Shown here: piece by piece, positions 1-12,322 of the stretch
Position numbering within the stretch: position 1 is the first letter of the stretch
Layout: every line of letters starts with the position of its first letter
Assembly: GCA_023101725.1 (NCBI GenBank)
Contig: JALJCO010012651.1
Span: forward strand, 62,001 to 126,000
Length of the DNA stretch: 64,000 nt
Direction of reading: 5' to 3'
From: Atherinomorus stipes
Lineage: Eukaryota > Chordata > Actinopteri > Atheriniformes > Atherinidae
The notes under the pieces: generated by a model
The model's database searches: none
What the model was told of the DNA's origin: nothing
What the model saw: the letters and a program-made list of their open reading frames with translations, nothing else
Made by a program: the position numbers and the translations under genes

Positions 1-769
1 CAGGAGAACCAGGCAGAGCAATACAAGTGTGAGCTGTGGATACGTGGCAACTATACAAGAACACAGAGTAACACACAACTGCTTGGTACTCGCAGTCATC
101 GAAGAGTCTTCATACATGATTAGATACTTTTACATGGTGCTGTGCAGCATGGGATGTGAACCTTGCTGTCTTTGCAGAACTTTACAAACTTCATTCATTA
201 GTCAAACCCATGGGCGTAAAGCCTCTTCAACTTGATTGCAGTGCATTCCCATGAAGCCAAGCATTCATCTCCTATTCTTGCCTCCCAGAGCTCCCCCGGT
301 AAAGCCAGCATCAAAGCTTTATGAATGAACTTGCATGCTCATTAGCATGTTCGCTGAGCTGAGCAGTAACCTCTGAGTGCTGGAGCCTGCAGCCAAAAAG
401 GTTTAAATTTGGAAACCTCTCTGCTAATTACACAGCTTCATGCAGCACAGGCCACTGGCACAGCAGCTCTTCTCCACTGCAACTAATCAAGTTGAAGCCC
501 TGGCTCCTCATTGAGAAGAGGAGTAAGAAAAAGAGGGTAATCAAGTAGAAAGTCGTGTTGGTGTGTGCTGCTGTTCTCCTGTTTCACTGCACCAGAGGTG
601 TTGACTCTATTTATAATCTCCGAGAGCTAAATGGAGAGAGTTAGTGCCAAGAATAGATGGGTTCCCTCATTATAAAAGTTCAAAAGCAGCGAGGAGGTGC
701 AGTTCGCATAAGTTGCAATACAGCTGTTGGCAAAGGAAGCTGTCACCGCTGTGGAAGTTACACTCTAAG
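1..769. other. micu3 intron 1, no feature seen
   Basis: Sequence upstream of the first visible exon. No exon-like conserved frame, tRNA or clear transposon end was recognised. It presumably belongs to the intron after the N-terminal exon. Confidence 0.5.
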
Positions 770-1175
770 TAGGGATGCACGATAATTATCAGGCTGATAA
801 CGGGAAATTATTACGTCATTCTGATAAGTCTGATATCATGACGACTTGCCCTGATAACTTAGACCCTATACAGTTGGAATGTTTAAGATCGGACATGCAG
901 AAGTTGAAAATCCCACTTTTAATCTTTTCTCGCTGAGATATTGCGATTGCGGAAAGAAAGCTGCTGCTTCACAGGGGAGACCCCGAGCTGCTTCCAAACC
1001 ACTCTCCCTTCTTTTTTAAGACACAAGCTCCCCCATACAGTTGGAATTTTTGATTTGGTATAATTTGGTATGTATGTGTGTTATCGGTATCGGTTATCAG
1101 TATCGGCCTTTAGGGGCTGATATTTATTGGTTTTTCTGTATCATTTTTTTTTTAAATGGTTATCGTGCATCCCTA
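770..1175. mobile_element. hAT-like MITE, 406 bp
   Basis: Starts tagggatgcacgata and ends with the inverted tatcgtgcatccct(a). Flanked by 8-bp direct repeats actctaag (762-769) and actcaaag (1176-1183), one mismatch. Eight-bp duplication and TAGGGATG ends fit hAT non-autonomous elements. No transposase frame. Confidence 0.82.
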
Positions 1176-1433
1176 ACTCAAAGCATGATCACTGTGGAAA
1201 ACTAATCTCTTACAATGTGGTTTTGTTTTCTAAAGCTCAAATCATGATTAGATAATAGTGATATTCTGTGATACAGTTGTTAGTGAACTAAAGTTTATAG
1301 TCAAGATCAGTCGTACAATATTATTTTAGTTTACAAAAGTATATTTCAGTTCATTTTAATGTTTAATTATCTCCATGTTCAATTGCTCAGAATTACGTTC
1401 TGATGATGGCCTTTTCTGGATTCTTGTCTGCAG

Positions 1434-1581
1434 GCACGTCCGTATGACTTCGAGGATGGCGATGTGTACATGTCGTCCCATGAGTACCGTTTCCGCATTT
1501 TCAGCTCGGTGGAGTACGACGGACAGCTGTACATGACTCCACAGAACTTCATCGAGTCGGTTACCATGAGTGAACCAAGAA
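1434..1581 (+). CDS. micu3: micu3 exon 2 (first exon in window)
   Basis: 148 bp, preceded by a cag acceptor at 1431-1433 and followed by the strong donor gtaagt. It starts in phase 0 (gca cgt ccg) and ends in phase 1. It encodes 49 residues including RFRIFSSVEYDG and LYMTPQNFIESV, the conserved N-terminal core segment of MICU proteins (FxSxEYxGxxYMTPxxFxxSV). The preceding exon is outside the window, so the exon number assumes one upstream coding exon as in human. Confidence 0.95.
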
Positions 1582-1727
1582 GTAAGTATCAGATATAGAA
1601 GTTAGCTTTCGCTGTTAAGAGCCGGATCAGTATTTGTTTTCCTCCTTGTAAAAGATGGTTTCAGGTTACATTTTATCCAACATGGCCACGGTTTATGGTT
1701 TTGTCTTTTACATACTGATAGTATGTA

Positions 1728-2081
1728 TAGTTGTCCTCAAAAATATTCATACCCTTCAGTTAAAGAACAGGCCAAATTCACAATAGTAATTCAAATAACA
1801 GGAAACTAAAGAAATTAATAATAAATAAATTTACAAAATTATGATTTATTGAAACAAAATATTGATTTTGAATTATGGTTGAAAATAATAATTTAAAAAA
1901 AAATGTTTTGTTTGTTTTTCATTTCCAACCATAATTCAAAAGCAACATTTTATGTCACTAAATTATCATTTTGCAGATTTCTACGTATTTTTAATTTCTT
2001 TAGTTTCCCGCTAATTGAATTACTATTGTAATTTTAGACTTTTCTTTAATTGGATGGTATGAATAATTTTGAGGACGACTG
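1728..2081. mobile_element. Tc1/mariner-type MITE, family A, 354 bp
   Basis: Inverted ends tagttgtcctcaaa / ttttgaggacgactg with TA at both borders. Copies of this family also lie at 18067, 19929, 26466, 45732 and 57358. This copy lacks the conserved core containing the acctgtcaacaggtg palindrome. Confidence 0.82.
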
Positions 2082-2994
2082 TATGTAGTCCTCTACCCTA
2101 TCAAAAAGCACCTTGGACAAGGATTGTTCAGGTTTTTTTTAAGATATAAATTTATGTTTAATGTTTGTTATCATCATCTCAGATCTGTGTTTCTTTCCTC
2201 TGTTTGGATGTCATTGTCTGGAATAAGACAGTTTTACTTTACCATGTCCTAAAACACTTAGGAATTATGGGCTTAAACACATCTTTGCAGTTTCTGTCAG
2301 CCTACTGCCAGTTGTAACGGATTAGCCCCAGCCAGCCAGCCGGCCTCAAAGCAGATGGCTTTACAGCTATTGTTTAGTCTGAGGTTAATGTTAGTCAGAC
2401 ACACACAGACTCACATTCCACTTATTCTTGTGTACCCTTTCTCTTACCCTGTAAATATCTAAACTGGGCAATGAACTGAGATTAATCCTGTATGGTTACT
2501 GGTCTAAAAATGCCATCACTCACTAAGGTTATTATCGCAAACAAACAACGTGGATCTATTTCTATTTTTGGTTGAATTGCATGCAAACTACGCACCTGTA
2601 TGTGTGTGTTTACATCAACCCCTGGCTCGCTGTCATACGATACAGCCGCTCATACCCTCTCGGCAGCCAGCATCCTCTAATGGGCCCTTTGAAGTTGAAT
2701 TAGATGAACTTTGTTGTATAAAACAGAACAAAAGTAGAATGTGCTCTTACAGGGACATTCCACTAACTACAAAGACAAGCACGAAGCACTTTAGATGGTA
2801 CAAATGGGCCTGTGATGATGAGAGTATATACAGTGAGTGCGTGTGCGTGCATGTGTGTGTGCGTGTGTTGTGACTGTACCCGGCACATTAAGAGCCATTT
2901 CTAGATCATACAGATGTTATCTGACCGAGCCCACCCAAACTCTCTTCTTCTCTTTCCCTTCTTTCTCTCTCCTCTTTTGTCTCATTCCTTGCAG
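2082..2994. other. Intron sequence, little seen
   Basis: Rest of the intron before the 32-bp exon. Contains a short GT-rich stretch (2830-2870) and the polypyrimidine tract of the following exon. No other feature recognised. Confidence 0.5.
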
Positions 2995-3026
2995 ACAAGA
3001 GGCCCTGGAGGTCCCTGACCAAACAG
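2995..3026 (+). CDS. micu3: micu3 microexon, 32 bp
   Basis: 32-bp exon between a pyrimidine-rich cag acceptor (2992-2994) and donor gtggga. Its first two bases complete an Asn codon with the previous exon; then KRPWRSLTKQ follows, matching the TWKSLSKQ stretch known in MICU3. It ends in phase 0. Too short for gene finders that need long exons; supported by phase and homology on both sides. Confidence 0.88.
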
Positions 3027-3450
3027 GTGGGAGTCACACTTTAAACTCTTCTTTCTATTACTCCCTCCATCATGCAGTTACGCAACTGCTGCATTTTAAA
3101 CATGCTACAAACATTTTTATTTACAACAAAGTTTAGATCCCAACTTACAGAAAAAACAACAAGTACTGTTAACATGTTTGGACATTTGGACTACTGTCAA
3201 TACACTATAAGGCCAAAAACATAGAATGCACTGTTATATTGGTTTCTTTAGCTTTGTTTGCAGCATATATTTGTAGTTGTGCCATTTGGTAGACTTATAA
3301 AGCATTGCAATTACTTATGTCCAGACTTGCATACATTCTTTGCTTAGATCTCGTATTAGTAGTAGTACAGTAGTTGTAGTAGTAGTATTAATGATAGGAA
3401 GACTAAACTGTTTTATAAAGTGAAGCAAATCCAAAAGAGCCTCAGTAAAA

Positions 3451-4291
3451 TTAAAGGGACACCATGTAAATTTTAGCCACTAGGTTGCACTAAACCTGTA
3501 ACTTCCCAAAGGCCACACAACTGTTGCAAAATGAAACAGTCTCTATCAATGTTTTAGAATCATGTTTGAAGACCACTTTGATCAGCTGATAGCGAAGTCA
3601 TCGAGCCATTAACTCATTGACTGCCAGACCTTTTCTGAGCAGAGTGCTCCATATTGCCAGTATTTTTAAGCATTTTCACTGATTTTTGGAGAGCCACAGA
3701 ATATTGTGTACCATGCCTATGCAAATACTGAATGTACCAAAGGAAAGCTTAGACTCTCTTCTTTTATCAGAAAAAAAAACATTTGTTTCTAGCTTTTTCC
3801 ATTCTTTAGAAATCTGCAGTAGAACATGGGTTTGTTGGATCAAAAATGCCTGCTTTTGACCAAAAAGGTGAGAAAACAAGCTTACCCCTCCGCGAAACAC
3901 CCGCCATCGCTGCTTGACCTACTTTCACTTTAAGCTGGCGCACTTCGCTGCTGTATTTCAATCTATGGATCGTGTCTTTGATCGATCGTGTCACTGTCTG
4001 TCACTGATCAGTTTTTCCGTAATTTTGATTGATTTAGATCAAAAATCAAAATCCTGACACCCCTAGTTCCTATCTGTCCAAATGCGCAAAAAAACGGCCC
4101 TGTTCCTGAAAAGGTTATAGGAATTTCAAAGGGTTCCTACTGTGCAAATGCGCCTGATGTCTGGTTTTTGAGGAGGGCAGCCCCCTCGAAGCACCGACAT
4201 GTATCAAGTGCTGTATATTGGCCCCTGAAATCATTTATTATTACTTACATTACACTTATGTTTGGTCAAAAGTTACATGGTGTCCCTTTAA
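3451..4291. mobile_element. TTAA-flanked DNA element, 841 bp
   Basis: Ends ttaaagggacaccatgtaa and the inverted ttacatggtgtccctttaa. TTAA at both borders is the target typical of piggyBac and Kolobok elements. The interior includes a hAT-like end (gacacccctag near 4060) and the segment aaaaaaacggccctgttcctg, which recurs near 16465, so it is composite. Confidence 0.78.
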
Positions 4292-5597
4292 GTACTGAAC
4301 TCTGTGGTAGACAATCCATGTGTGAAAAATAATGCCACTTGCTCTTTGAACCACTCTTTCACAATTTAAACCCGACTTTAGCAGCATGTAATATCCCCTG
4401 TGCAATCAGGGAAGAAAAACAAACATCTATAGATGAAAAAAATTTGGTCATTTACCTCAATCAGGTAGTCAGTCAACTTTTGTTTTAGCCACATACATTT
4501 CTTAATGTAGAACTGACATGCTGAAGAAACCCCAGATCATCAAATGCTGGTGGTGACATGTTTGTTCTTTTGACCATGCAGTGTAAACTTGATCCATTCT
4601 TTCTGCATAAGTTGCTTTTCTTCTGTGGTATTAGTGATAGTTTTGTTGTCGTTAATGTTGCAAGTGGTGCTGATCATTGTCAGATTTGTTCATGGTAGGG
4701 CAAAGGGTTGCCACTAACTATGCAAATACATCAAACAAACAAAAAACAGTTAATCACAAGTACTTGTTTATGCCACTGACAGACAGAGATTGCTTTAACC
4801 AAAGGTAAGCTCTGAAACTACTAATTTGGGGGATTTAACATATGTATTATTTCATTCTGTCGTCATGAGTCGACTGACCTAATCGATGCCATGTTCATTA
4901 TAAAACTATGACACATTTGCCCCGACTTTGCTCACTAGCCAAGCTGTTTTTTTTTGGAATTTCAACATTAATTGCAAATGTGGGTCATTATTAAGATTGT
5001 GGAAAGTTCTTACAGTTTGAGGGTCAGCTGGATTATTTCAAATTGGAGTTCATACAAGAGAAGCTAAATCAAAGTGAAGGTGAGATAAAGAGAATAGAGC
5101 CTGAGACAGAAAGACAACAAAACTTTCCTGAAAAACAGCACTGTTGTAAAAAGCTGGGTAACTTGGAAATGCTCCATCTGTCTTTTGATGAGGTGCAGCT
5201 GTGCAACTAAATCTAATGAATTTGTGACTAGATGGTGGGGGAAAAGTCCAAGACCAGTCAGGCAAACCACTCTGTTTTCCAACTTGTAGATAAAACACCA
5301 TTGTGTGCCATCTCATTAAGGAAAATATGGACATTTTAAGACAAGAAACATCTGATTTGGTTTATTACCATAACAGTATGAACACAAGCATAATAAAAAG
5401 CTATGCACACCCTTATACAGTAAAAGCTACAAATCGACATTAACCAAAGAAATGGTCAGCTGGCACTTAAACTGACTAGAGATGCACAATATAGTTAACA
5501 CAGCTACAGCTACAGTTAAAGCAATTGGATTTAGACATTATGTAATAGTTATTTATCCGGCATACTAAAAACGCCTCAAAAGTAACCCAAAAATGGA
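4292..5597. other. Intron sequence, no feature seen
   Basis: AT-rich intron. Frames here have no recognisable homology and no consistent splice borders. Confidence 0.5.
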
Positions 5598-5820
5598 TCA
5601 TGTTTTACTTCTGGGTTAAAAAGGGACCAACTAATTTATGGGTTATTTTGACCCCGAAAATTGGGAGGGGGTTACCCAAAATTTGGGTTAAATATTTGAC
5701 CCAGAGGTTGGTTTTGTTGACTACAATGTTGGGTTATTTTAACCCAGAAGTTGGGTCAACAACCCAAATGTCTGGGTTGAAATAACACAGAAATTAGTCT
5801 GTCATTTCTAACCCAGCAGT
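5598..5820. repeat. Internally repetitive gggtta/taaccc element
   Basis: Multiple spaced copies of tgggtta and its complement (for example ttgggttattttaacccagaagttgggt), giving several overlapping hairpins. This AACCCA-rich repeat is familiar from fish genomes as a DNA-transposon derivative. Borders are approximate. Confidence 0.55.
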
Positions 5821-6060
5821 TTGGGGTTCAGATCAATATAGTTTTTAAACATACAAACAAAAATACAGGTTAACAGAATTAAAATACAATACTTAGCAAG
5901 AAAGTTAAAAAGAAAAAAACAACAACAATAACAGCAATTAAACAACAATGCAATACCAAAGCACCTAGATTTATAATGAAAATAAGAACAGAATAACCAT
6001 GTAGCCATCCTTCCAATAAGCATTACGACTAATCTCAAATTTGTGGAATTAATAAAGGTA

Positions 6061-7317
6061 CACTATATTGCCAAAAGTATTAGCTCACTCATTCAAATAA
6101 TCAGGTGTTCCAATAACTCCCATGGCCACAGGTGTATAAATGAAACAGCTCGGCATCCAGACTGTTTTTACAAACATTTGTGAAAGAATGTGTCGCTCTC
6201 AGGAGCTCAGTGAATTCCAGTGTGATAGGATGCCACCTGTGCACCAAATCCAGTCATGAAATTTCCTCGCTCCTAATTATTCCACAGTCAACTATCAGCT
6301 GCATTATAAGAAAATGGAAGTGTTTGGGAAACGACAGCAACTCAGCCATGAAGTGGTCGGCCACGTTAACTGACGGAGCGACCAGCGGATGCTGAAGTAT
6401 ATAGTGGGAAGAGGTCACCGACTTTCTGTAGAGTCAATCACTACAGGCCTCCAAACTTTGTGTGACCTTCAGATCAACTCAAGAACAGTGCAGAGAGCTT
6501 CATGGAATTGGTTTCCATGGTGGAGCAGCTGCATCCATCCATACATCACCAAGTGCAATGCAAAGCGTGGGATGCAGTGGTGGAAAGCAGCTGCCACTGG
6601 ACTCTAGAGCAGTGGTGGCGTTCTCTGGAGTGACTATGTTATGGAAAGTGACCTTGGGTTTTTGAAAGGCGCTTCAAATAAAATGTATTATTATTATTAT
6701 TATTATCATGCTCCCCCATCTGGCAATCTGATGGAGGAGTCTGAGTTTGGCAGTTGCCAGGACAACAGTTCTTGTCTGACTCCATTTTGCCAAGTGTAAG
6801 TTTGGTGGAGAGGGGATTATGGTGTGGGGGTGTTTTTCAGGAGCTGGGGTTGGCCCCCTAGTTCCAGTGAAAGGAGCTCTGAATGCTTCATTATACCAAG
6901 ACAGTTTGGACAATTCCATGTTCCCAACTTTGTGGGAACAGTTTGGAGCTGGCCCCTTCCTCTTCCAATATGACTGTGCACCAGTGCACAAAGCAGGTCC
7001 ATAAAGACATGGACGGCAGAGTCTGGTGTCTCAACCCCATAGAACACCTTTGGGATGAATTAGAGTGGAGACTGAGAGCCAGGCCTTCTCGTCCAACATC
7101 AGTGTGTGACCTCACAAATGCACTTCTGGAAGAATAGTCACAAATTCCCATAAACACACTCCTTAAACCTTATGGACAGCCTTCCCAGAAGAGTTAGGCT
7201 GTTCTAGCTGCAAAGGTGGGCCAACGTCATATTGAACCCTATGGATTAGGAATGGGAGGTCACTGAAGCTTATATGTGAGTCAAGGCAGGTGAGCCAATA
7301 CTTTTGGCAATATAGTG
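6061..7317 (+). mobile_element. Tc1-like transposon with broken transposase
   Basis: Inverted ends cactatattgccaaaagtatt / aatacttttggcaatatagtg with TA at 6059-6060 and 7318-7319. The interior encodes a Tc1-type DDE transposase in several frames: an N-terminal helix-turn-helix remnant near 6180-6395 and a C-terminal part from about 6819 ([35 protein letters not shown], then after a deletion NPIEHLWDELEWRLRARPSR). Frameshifts, a missing segment between the last two motifs and an inserted retroposon tail make it inactive. Confidence 0.92.
6648..6712 (+). repeat. Retroposon 3' tail inserted in the Tc1 copy
   Basis: Short segment with ccttgggtttttgaaaggcgct and a (tta)n tail interrupts the transposase between ctggagtga and ccatctggcaat, which are adjacent in the Tc1 family. 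The pattern is typical of a fish SINE/LINE 3' end. Confidence 0.55.
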
Positions 7318-7605
7318 TATCTCAGTTCCCCAATTTAACTCAAGAAAAACTTGTTTTTCATATGACTGATAGCCTTTTTAAAAAATGTTTTTAACCTTAA
7401 TTTATTTCCTGTCTTAATGATATGAGGTGTGAGCATATTCCAAAATCTCAGCCCTATACATAACAGTTTTCTTTAGTGCCTCAGCTCTTGGTAATGGTAG
7501 AGTAAAATGAACACTCAAGGCAAGTCTGGTTGCCTAGTCATGTCGAGCACTGGGCGGTAAATGATTAAAATGGAAAAAAAAAAAAGGAAAAACATTACCA
7601 ATATT

Positions 7606-7890
7606 TGGTAAATGGACTGTACTTATATAGCGCTTTTCCAGTCATACTAACCGCTCAAAGCGCTTTACACTACATATCACATTCACTCAGTCACACACAC
7701 AATCATACACACATTTAAACCCCGATAGGGGCATGGGAGGCAACTTGGGGTTCAGTGTCTTGCCCAAGGACACTTTGGCATGTGGCCTAGGGAAGCCTGG
7801 AATTGATCCCCCAACCCTCCGGTTGAAAGACAACTGCTCTTCCACCTGAGCTACAGCCACCCCACAATTTAAGTACAGTCCATTTACCAT
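7606..7890. mobile_element. Element with inverted ends and an internal tRNA-like unit
   Basis: Starts tggtaaatggactgtactt and ends with its exact inverse aagtacagtccatttacca. Flanked by the 11-bp direct repeat ttaccaatatt (7595-7605 and 7891-7901). An 11-bp duplication is longer than usual for hAT (8), Tc1 (2) or TTAA elements. A tRNA-derived segment lies near the right end on the minus strand. Confidence 0.75.
7795..7863 (-). pseudogene. tRNA-like sequence within a mobile element
   Basis: Read on the minus strand it begins gggtggctgtagctcaggtgg (cut to its A-box tagctcaggtgg) and contains a B-box-like ggttgggggatcaattcc. Spacing fits a tRNA, but the acceptor stem is not closed cleanly and the B-box has substitutions at ttcga. 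Most likely a SINE head rather than a functional tRNA. Confidence 0.6.
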
Positions 7891-8499
7891 TTACCAATAT
7901 TTAAAAATACCTGGATTTTTTCCTGAAATTTGTATTCCTGTATTCCTGTAACGGTACTGTGCATTGCTCTGTAGTACCAAAAACACACATGCTCACTAAA
8001 CTTCACACAAGCACTGTAATATGATGCTTGGATGTTCATCTAGCTTATCTTTTTTTTATTAAAGTCTTCATTAAAGCTTCTTTTGGTGGAAATGTGATTG
8101 AACATGGGAATATTCGTTGCACACGCTCTTATTTTTGGATTCCTTAGCTCATTAGTCCTAATCTAATCTCAGTCAGCATCAGTGTTTGCGTTTGCAAGGT
8201 AAATGTTGCACAACTCTTGTATCAGTAAACACATTATACAGCCATATAACCAGAAGAGTGCCGGCCCAAAGCTCAGCAAAACCAGTTTTAGGAAAACGGA
8301 GGAAAATTCAAATTTAATGCCAATGAATGCTCAGAAATCAGAAATTCTAGTTGTGCCACAGTAAAACTCCTGCCAGCATAATTGCTGCGTTTTTCCATTT
8401 TCTTTTAACTTGCTCTCTTCGTAAGTTGGATGGAAGAGGTTTGTGTTTTTACAGTGTGTTGTAATTGTGATTGCGTGTGTTCTTGTGTGTGCATGTCAG

Positions 8500-8578
8500 G
8501 AGCTGGAGAAGATCCTGTCTGACACTCCCCCAGTATGGAGAGGATCCTCTAAACTGTTCCGCAACCTCAGAGAACGAG
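8500..8578 (+). CDS. micu3: micu3 exon (TPPVWRGSSKLFRNL)
   Basis: 79 bp, acceptor cag at 8497-8499, donor gtcaga (weak at +4/+6). Phase 0 in, phase 1 out. Encodes ELEKILSDTPPVWRGSSKLF and then RNLRER, the conserved segment just before the ISYTEYLFLL motif. This intron upstream holds a Tc1 element and a tRNA-derived element. Confidence 0.94.
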
Positions 8579-8809
8579 GTCAGAGAGTACACACATACAG
8601 ACTCATAAACATGCACGCTTGCTCGTTTCTGTATGTGGGCCCGTCACTCACAAAACGCATGCTCCTGCCTAGTCTGAACCTTTACAACCGACTTTCTAAA
8701 TACAACTTAAACTCTTGTGTGGTCTGCTAGAAAAACAAGAACATACACACTAAACAAGAAAAAGGAAATGACCTTAAGCGTTTGTGCATTCACTAGTCCA
8801 TATGCATAT

Positions 8810-9583
8810 TAGGCATGTAACGTTATAAAAATTTCATGTCATAGTTATTGTGACCAAAATTATCTTGGTTATCGGTCTTATTGCGGTGTTGGTGAAATCT
8901 GCTCAAAAGGTTCAAAACGTTCTTATACACACACTGAAATCTTTTCACAAAGTTTCAATTGAAAAAAATAGTAACAAGCACAATGGACTTTCTGTTGGCA
9001 TAACATGTAGACATCAAACATATAAATGTGCATTAAAGATGCATCTTATGAGCATAAGAGGGTTCCTCGCTTAATGACATGTTGTAGATAAGAACCAAGA
9101 ATACTTTTCTTCACATTCAGAGCTCAAGACTTGATCTAGTCTACAGATTTCAGAAGAACTGGTCCAGAAAGGAAACTTTAACTGTTTCATTACCTTCGTA
9201 GAAATCAGATGTTCATATCACAGCAACACTACCATGTTAAGTGTGGCAGAAACATTAAAATAATACCATAAATAAATAAAAAAAGCTTCCTCAGCATCCT
9301 TTAAAGAAATCTAGAATACATCCAGACTTTAGACTTTGTCCTTTTTAGAATGGAATAAATCTCCAGAGCTTCCATGTGGTGCCTTCCACCATGTTTTCAG
9401 AGGCCAAACATGCAAACTGTGTCTGCGGGACTGATGCTGCTTTTCCTGGCTATGAGCAACATCCCTGTGAGTTTTTCAAAGTACGATAATCATGGTTTTA
9501 TGATAATTAAGATCTGAAACGCTAATATTAATTGTCAGGGAATTATATCCCGATTTATCTTATCGATTATTGATACATCCCTA
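8810..9583. mobile_element. hAT-like element, 774 bp
   Basis: Ends taggcatgtaacgttat and gatacatcccta, flanked by atgcatat (8802-8809) and atgcacat (9584-9591), seven of eight matching. Interior non-coding. Confidence 0.65.
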
Positions 9584-10398
9584 ATGCACATGCACACCTA
9601 AAAGCTCATAAACACTGTTTTCTGTTTGTCATCAGAGAAGCAGCAAGTCTCGATCTAACAGCAGAAACAAATGTGTTTGCAGGCTTAAAAACAGGGAAAT
9701 CATCTCCTGTTTTCTACTTAATTTACTTTCATTCGCTCTTTTCCTTTAGGCTTCACTCACAATTTGCTCCCTATAAAACTACTCAGTAAAGGTTTGGAAT
9801 CATAACTATCTGGCTTGGATGTGGAGATAATAATTTTTTTTTAACCGATACCAATAACAGATAATTTTCTGCTTCTCATGGCTGATACTGATACCGATAT
9901 TAAATCTGAGCATTATGTAATATTCGTTCCATTTGCAAAATTAGAAAAATACTTTTGCTGCATCTGCTGCAGATCCAGAGATGTCATCATGTTCCACAGT
10001 GGGTGCAGCCTTATGTTTTTCCCATGCCCTGCGGATTAAAAAAAAAATATTGGTTCTGTTTTATTTACAATTTGATGTATTTGTATTTTCTTATTTCAGG
10101 GAGAATTTTAAGATCTGGCTAGGGACAACAGATGAAAAATAGCCTTTTGGCTAAATTCAGTGTATTTAGAGGTTCTTTTCAATGCTATGTCCCTATCAAA
10201 TAAACCCAAAAATAATGAATGAAAATGAAAAATACTTTATTCATCCCCGAAGGGAAATTCAGTATTGTAAAAGCTCACTTTTTTTTTTTTTTTTAATGAT
10301 AAAAATAATAAAAATATTGGCCGATATTGGGTCGATATCAGGCCAATATCAACATTCACTTCTAAAGCTAATTTCAGTCAGTAGCGAAATCTGGTAGA
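9584..10398. other. Intron with fragments of hAT-like repeats
   Basis: Contains ccgataccaataac, ctgataccgatatt and attggccgatattgg stretches typical of the internal parts of hAT-like fish repeats. A short segment near 10205-10265 (aatactttattcatccccgaa) recurs near 60645 and looks like a retroposon tail. Borders cannot be set. Confidence 0.5.
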
Positions 10399-10813
10399 CA
10401 GGGGCGGAGCTACGGGGAGGCCACCAAATCACTGGCCACGCCACTGCCCCCCCCCCACGCGTTAACCGGGTAACACTCAAAGAGTTACAGAGACCCCAAG
10501 CACTTTTTCTTCTTATTCTTGACACAAACTACCCCATGCAGTTGGGATTTTTAAGATCACACATGCAGAAGTTAAAAATCCCACTTATAAGCTTTTCTCG
10601 CTGAGATATATTGCGATTGGGGGAAGAAAGCCTCTGCTTCACAAGGGAGGTCCAAAACTGCTCCTAAACCACTTCCCCTTCTTATTTTAGACACAAACTA
10701 CCCCATACAGTTGGATGTATATGCGCTCTGAGGTATCTACTTATGGCCACCCCAATGTGAGTAATGATCTCTCCCTGGCCACCCCAGTTAAAAATTTCTG
10801 GCTTCGCCACTGC
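10399..10813. mobile_element. hAT-like element with CAGNGGCG ends
   Basis: Begins caggggcggagctacggg and ends with the inverted ggcttcgccactg. Flanks ctggtaga / ctggccca share five of eight bases, so the duplication is eroded. Interior carries a repeated segment (actaccccatacagttgga) also found at 1025-1045. Confidence 0.6.
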
Positions 10814-11438
10814 TGGCCCATAATGCCATGCATCACTAAAAAAAATAGGTTTGACCTTGGAGATATTGATGAAATCATGTTGAAACTCACCTTTTTAGAG
10901 GCAGGAGAGTCTCCAGAATGAATAAGTAAAATCGTCAAATATAAATACATAACAAGTTTAGTGAATGTGGAGTCAGGGATTTAAAGCGTTTAGATTTATT
11001 TCTGATATATGTATTGTTTTACTTTAACTAATCTATAGTTTGAATAACCTTCTAAGGAGGAAGCAGCATATTTCAGCTTATTTGAAAAATGTTAAATTAA
11101 TTTTGCGAATATTCTGTGTTGTAATTCCATGCATGTCGACGAGGGCTTACCATTTGATTTGTGATTAAACAGTGCTTTTGAGTTTCTGTGTCACTGTAGG
11201 TGTCTCTAATCCAGGATTGGTGTCATGCTGTCCTTCCCTGCAGCCAAACAACCTGCTTAAAAAAAAAGGAGGAGGGATAAAAACCTCTCCTATTCCCAAT
11301 TTATACAACACAAATGGGAGAAAGTAAGAGAGAAAAAGAGAAAATGAGCTTACCCTAATTAAGAATTTGCTGCAGGAATATGTAACAGAGCAATCACACA
11401 GTCAGGGACTGAATCCCCATAGTGATAATTACTCTGAT

Positions 11439-11441
<3 letters not shown>

Positions 11442-11487
<46 letters not shown>
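11442..11487. repeat. (CA)n microsatellite
   Basis: About 23 uninterrupted CA units in the intron before the ISYTEYLFLL exon. Confidence 0.95.
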
Positions 11488-11489
<2 letters not shown>

Positions 11490-11940
11490 AGAGATGCTAA
11501 ATATAGAACACCATGCGTGATACATCCCCTCCCTTATAATTGCAGAAGTATGTTCAGTTTGCATCTTATGTGTGGGTTTGAATTAGTCTGTAGGGACAAG
11601 CATCCAGGAGGACTGCCGTCTTCCCCTCTTTCATCAGGGAAATGGAGACAGAAAAGAAGAGATGAATGAGTCAGGGAGGTATAAAGCCCGATAAAATGAG
11701 TGGAGGGGTGTACTGTAGACAAATCCAAGAATGGATAAGGTGTAGCTGATTGGATACATTAGATGTACATAAAAGTACAAAGAAATGTTTCTATATACAG
11801 TATTTATGTTGTTAAAATTCCTCTAAAATAGTTGTTTCTTCTTCCAACTACTTATAAATTAGTTTTTTTCCAAGGCAATTTATGTAAAGTGTGTTTGTGT
11901 TTGTATTTGTCAAACAGGAGTTTCTTGATTCCATAATGAA

Positions 11941-12060
11941 TAGGGATGTTTGATATTGGCTTTGCTACTGATATCCGATGTACCTATATTGTCCAACTCT
12001 TGATTTCCAATATCTGATATCAACCGATACCGAACTATGTAGACAACTGTGAGGTTGTAT
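11941..12060. mobile_element. Left end of a hAT-like element
   Basis: tagggatgtttgatattggc followed by gatatccgatgtacc and tctgatatcaaccgatacc, as in other fish hAT MITEs. The right end was not found; the element at 12323 may have been inserted in it. Confidence 0.45.
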
Positions 12061-12322
12061 TTCACATATTTTGAGAGATACAACTATATTCGGCTCCGAG
12101 CGCAAAATATAAACTCCCTGCTATTGTGGAAGAACTTCATATCCCAGCATTCCTTTCAGAGTCATGTACATTTACTTGCTATGGTGTTCATTACAGTTAC
12201 GTCATCAAAGCCGCCGCAGTAAAAATGTCTGTAAATACGGATGGATTGGGGGTCCGACTAATGTTTTATGACAAAACGTGGTGAAATGAGGGAGTTTGTG
12301 GCAGATAATGTCTTATTTAGAG

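Noticed and set aside
7795..7863. Functional tRNA gene on the minus strand
   Set aside because: A-box and B-box are present, but the stem pairing is poor, the B-box is altered and it is embedded in a mobile element.
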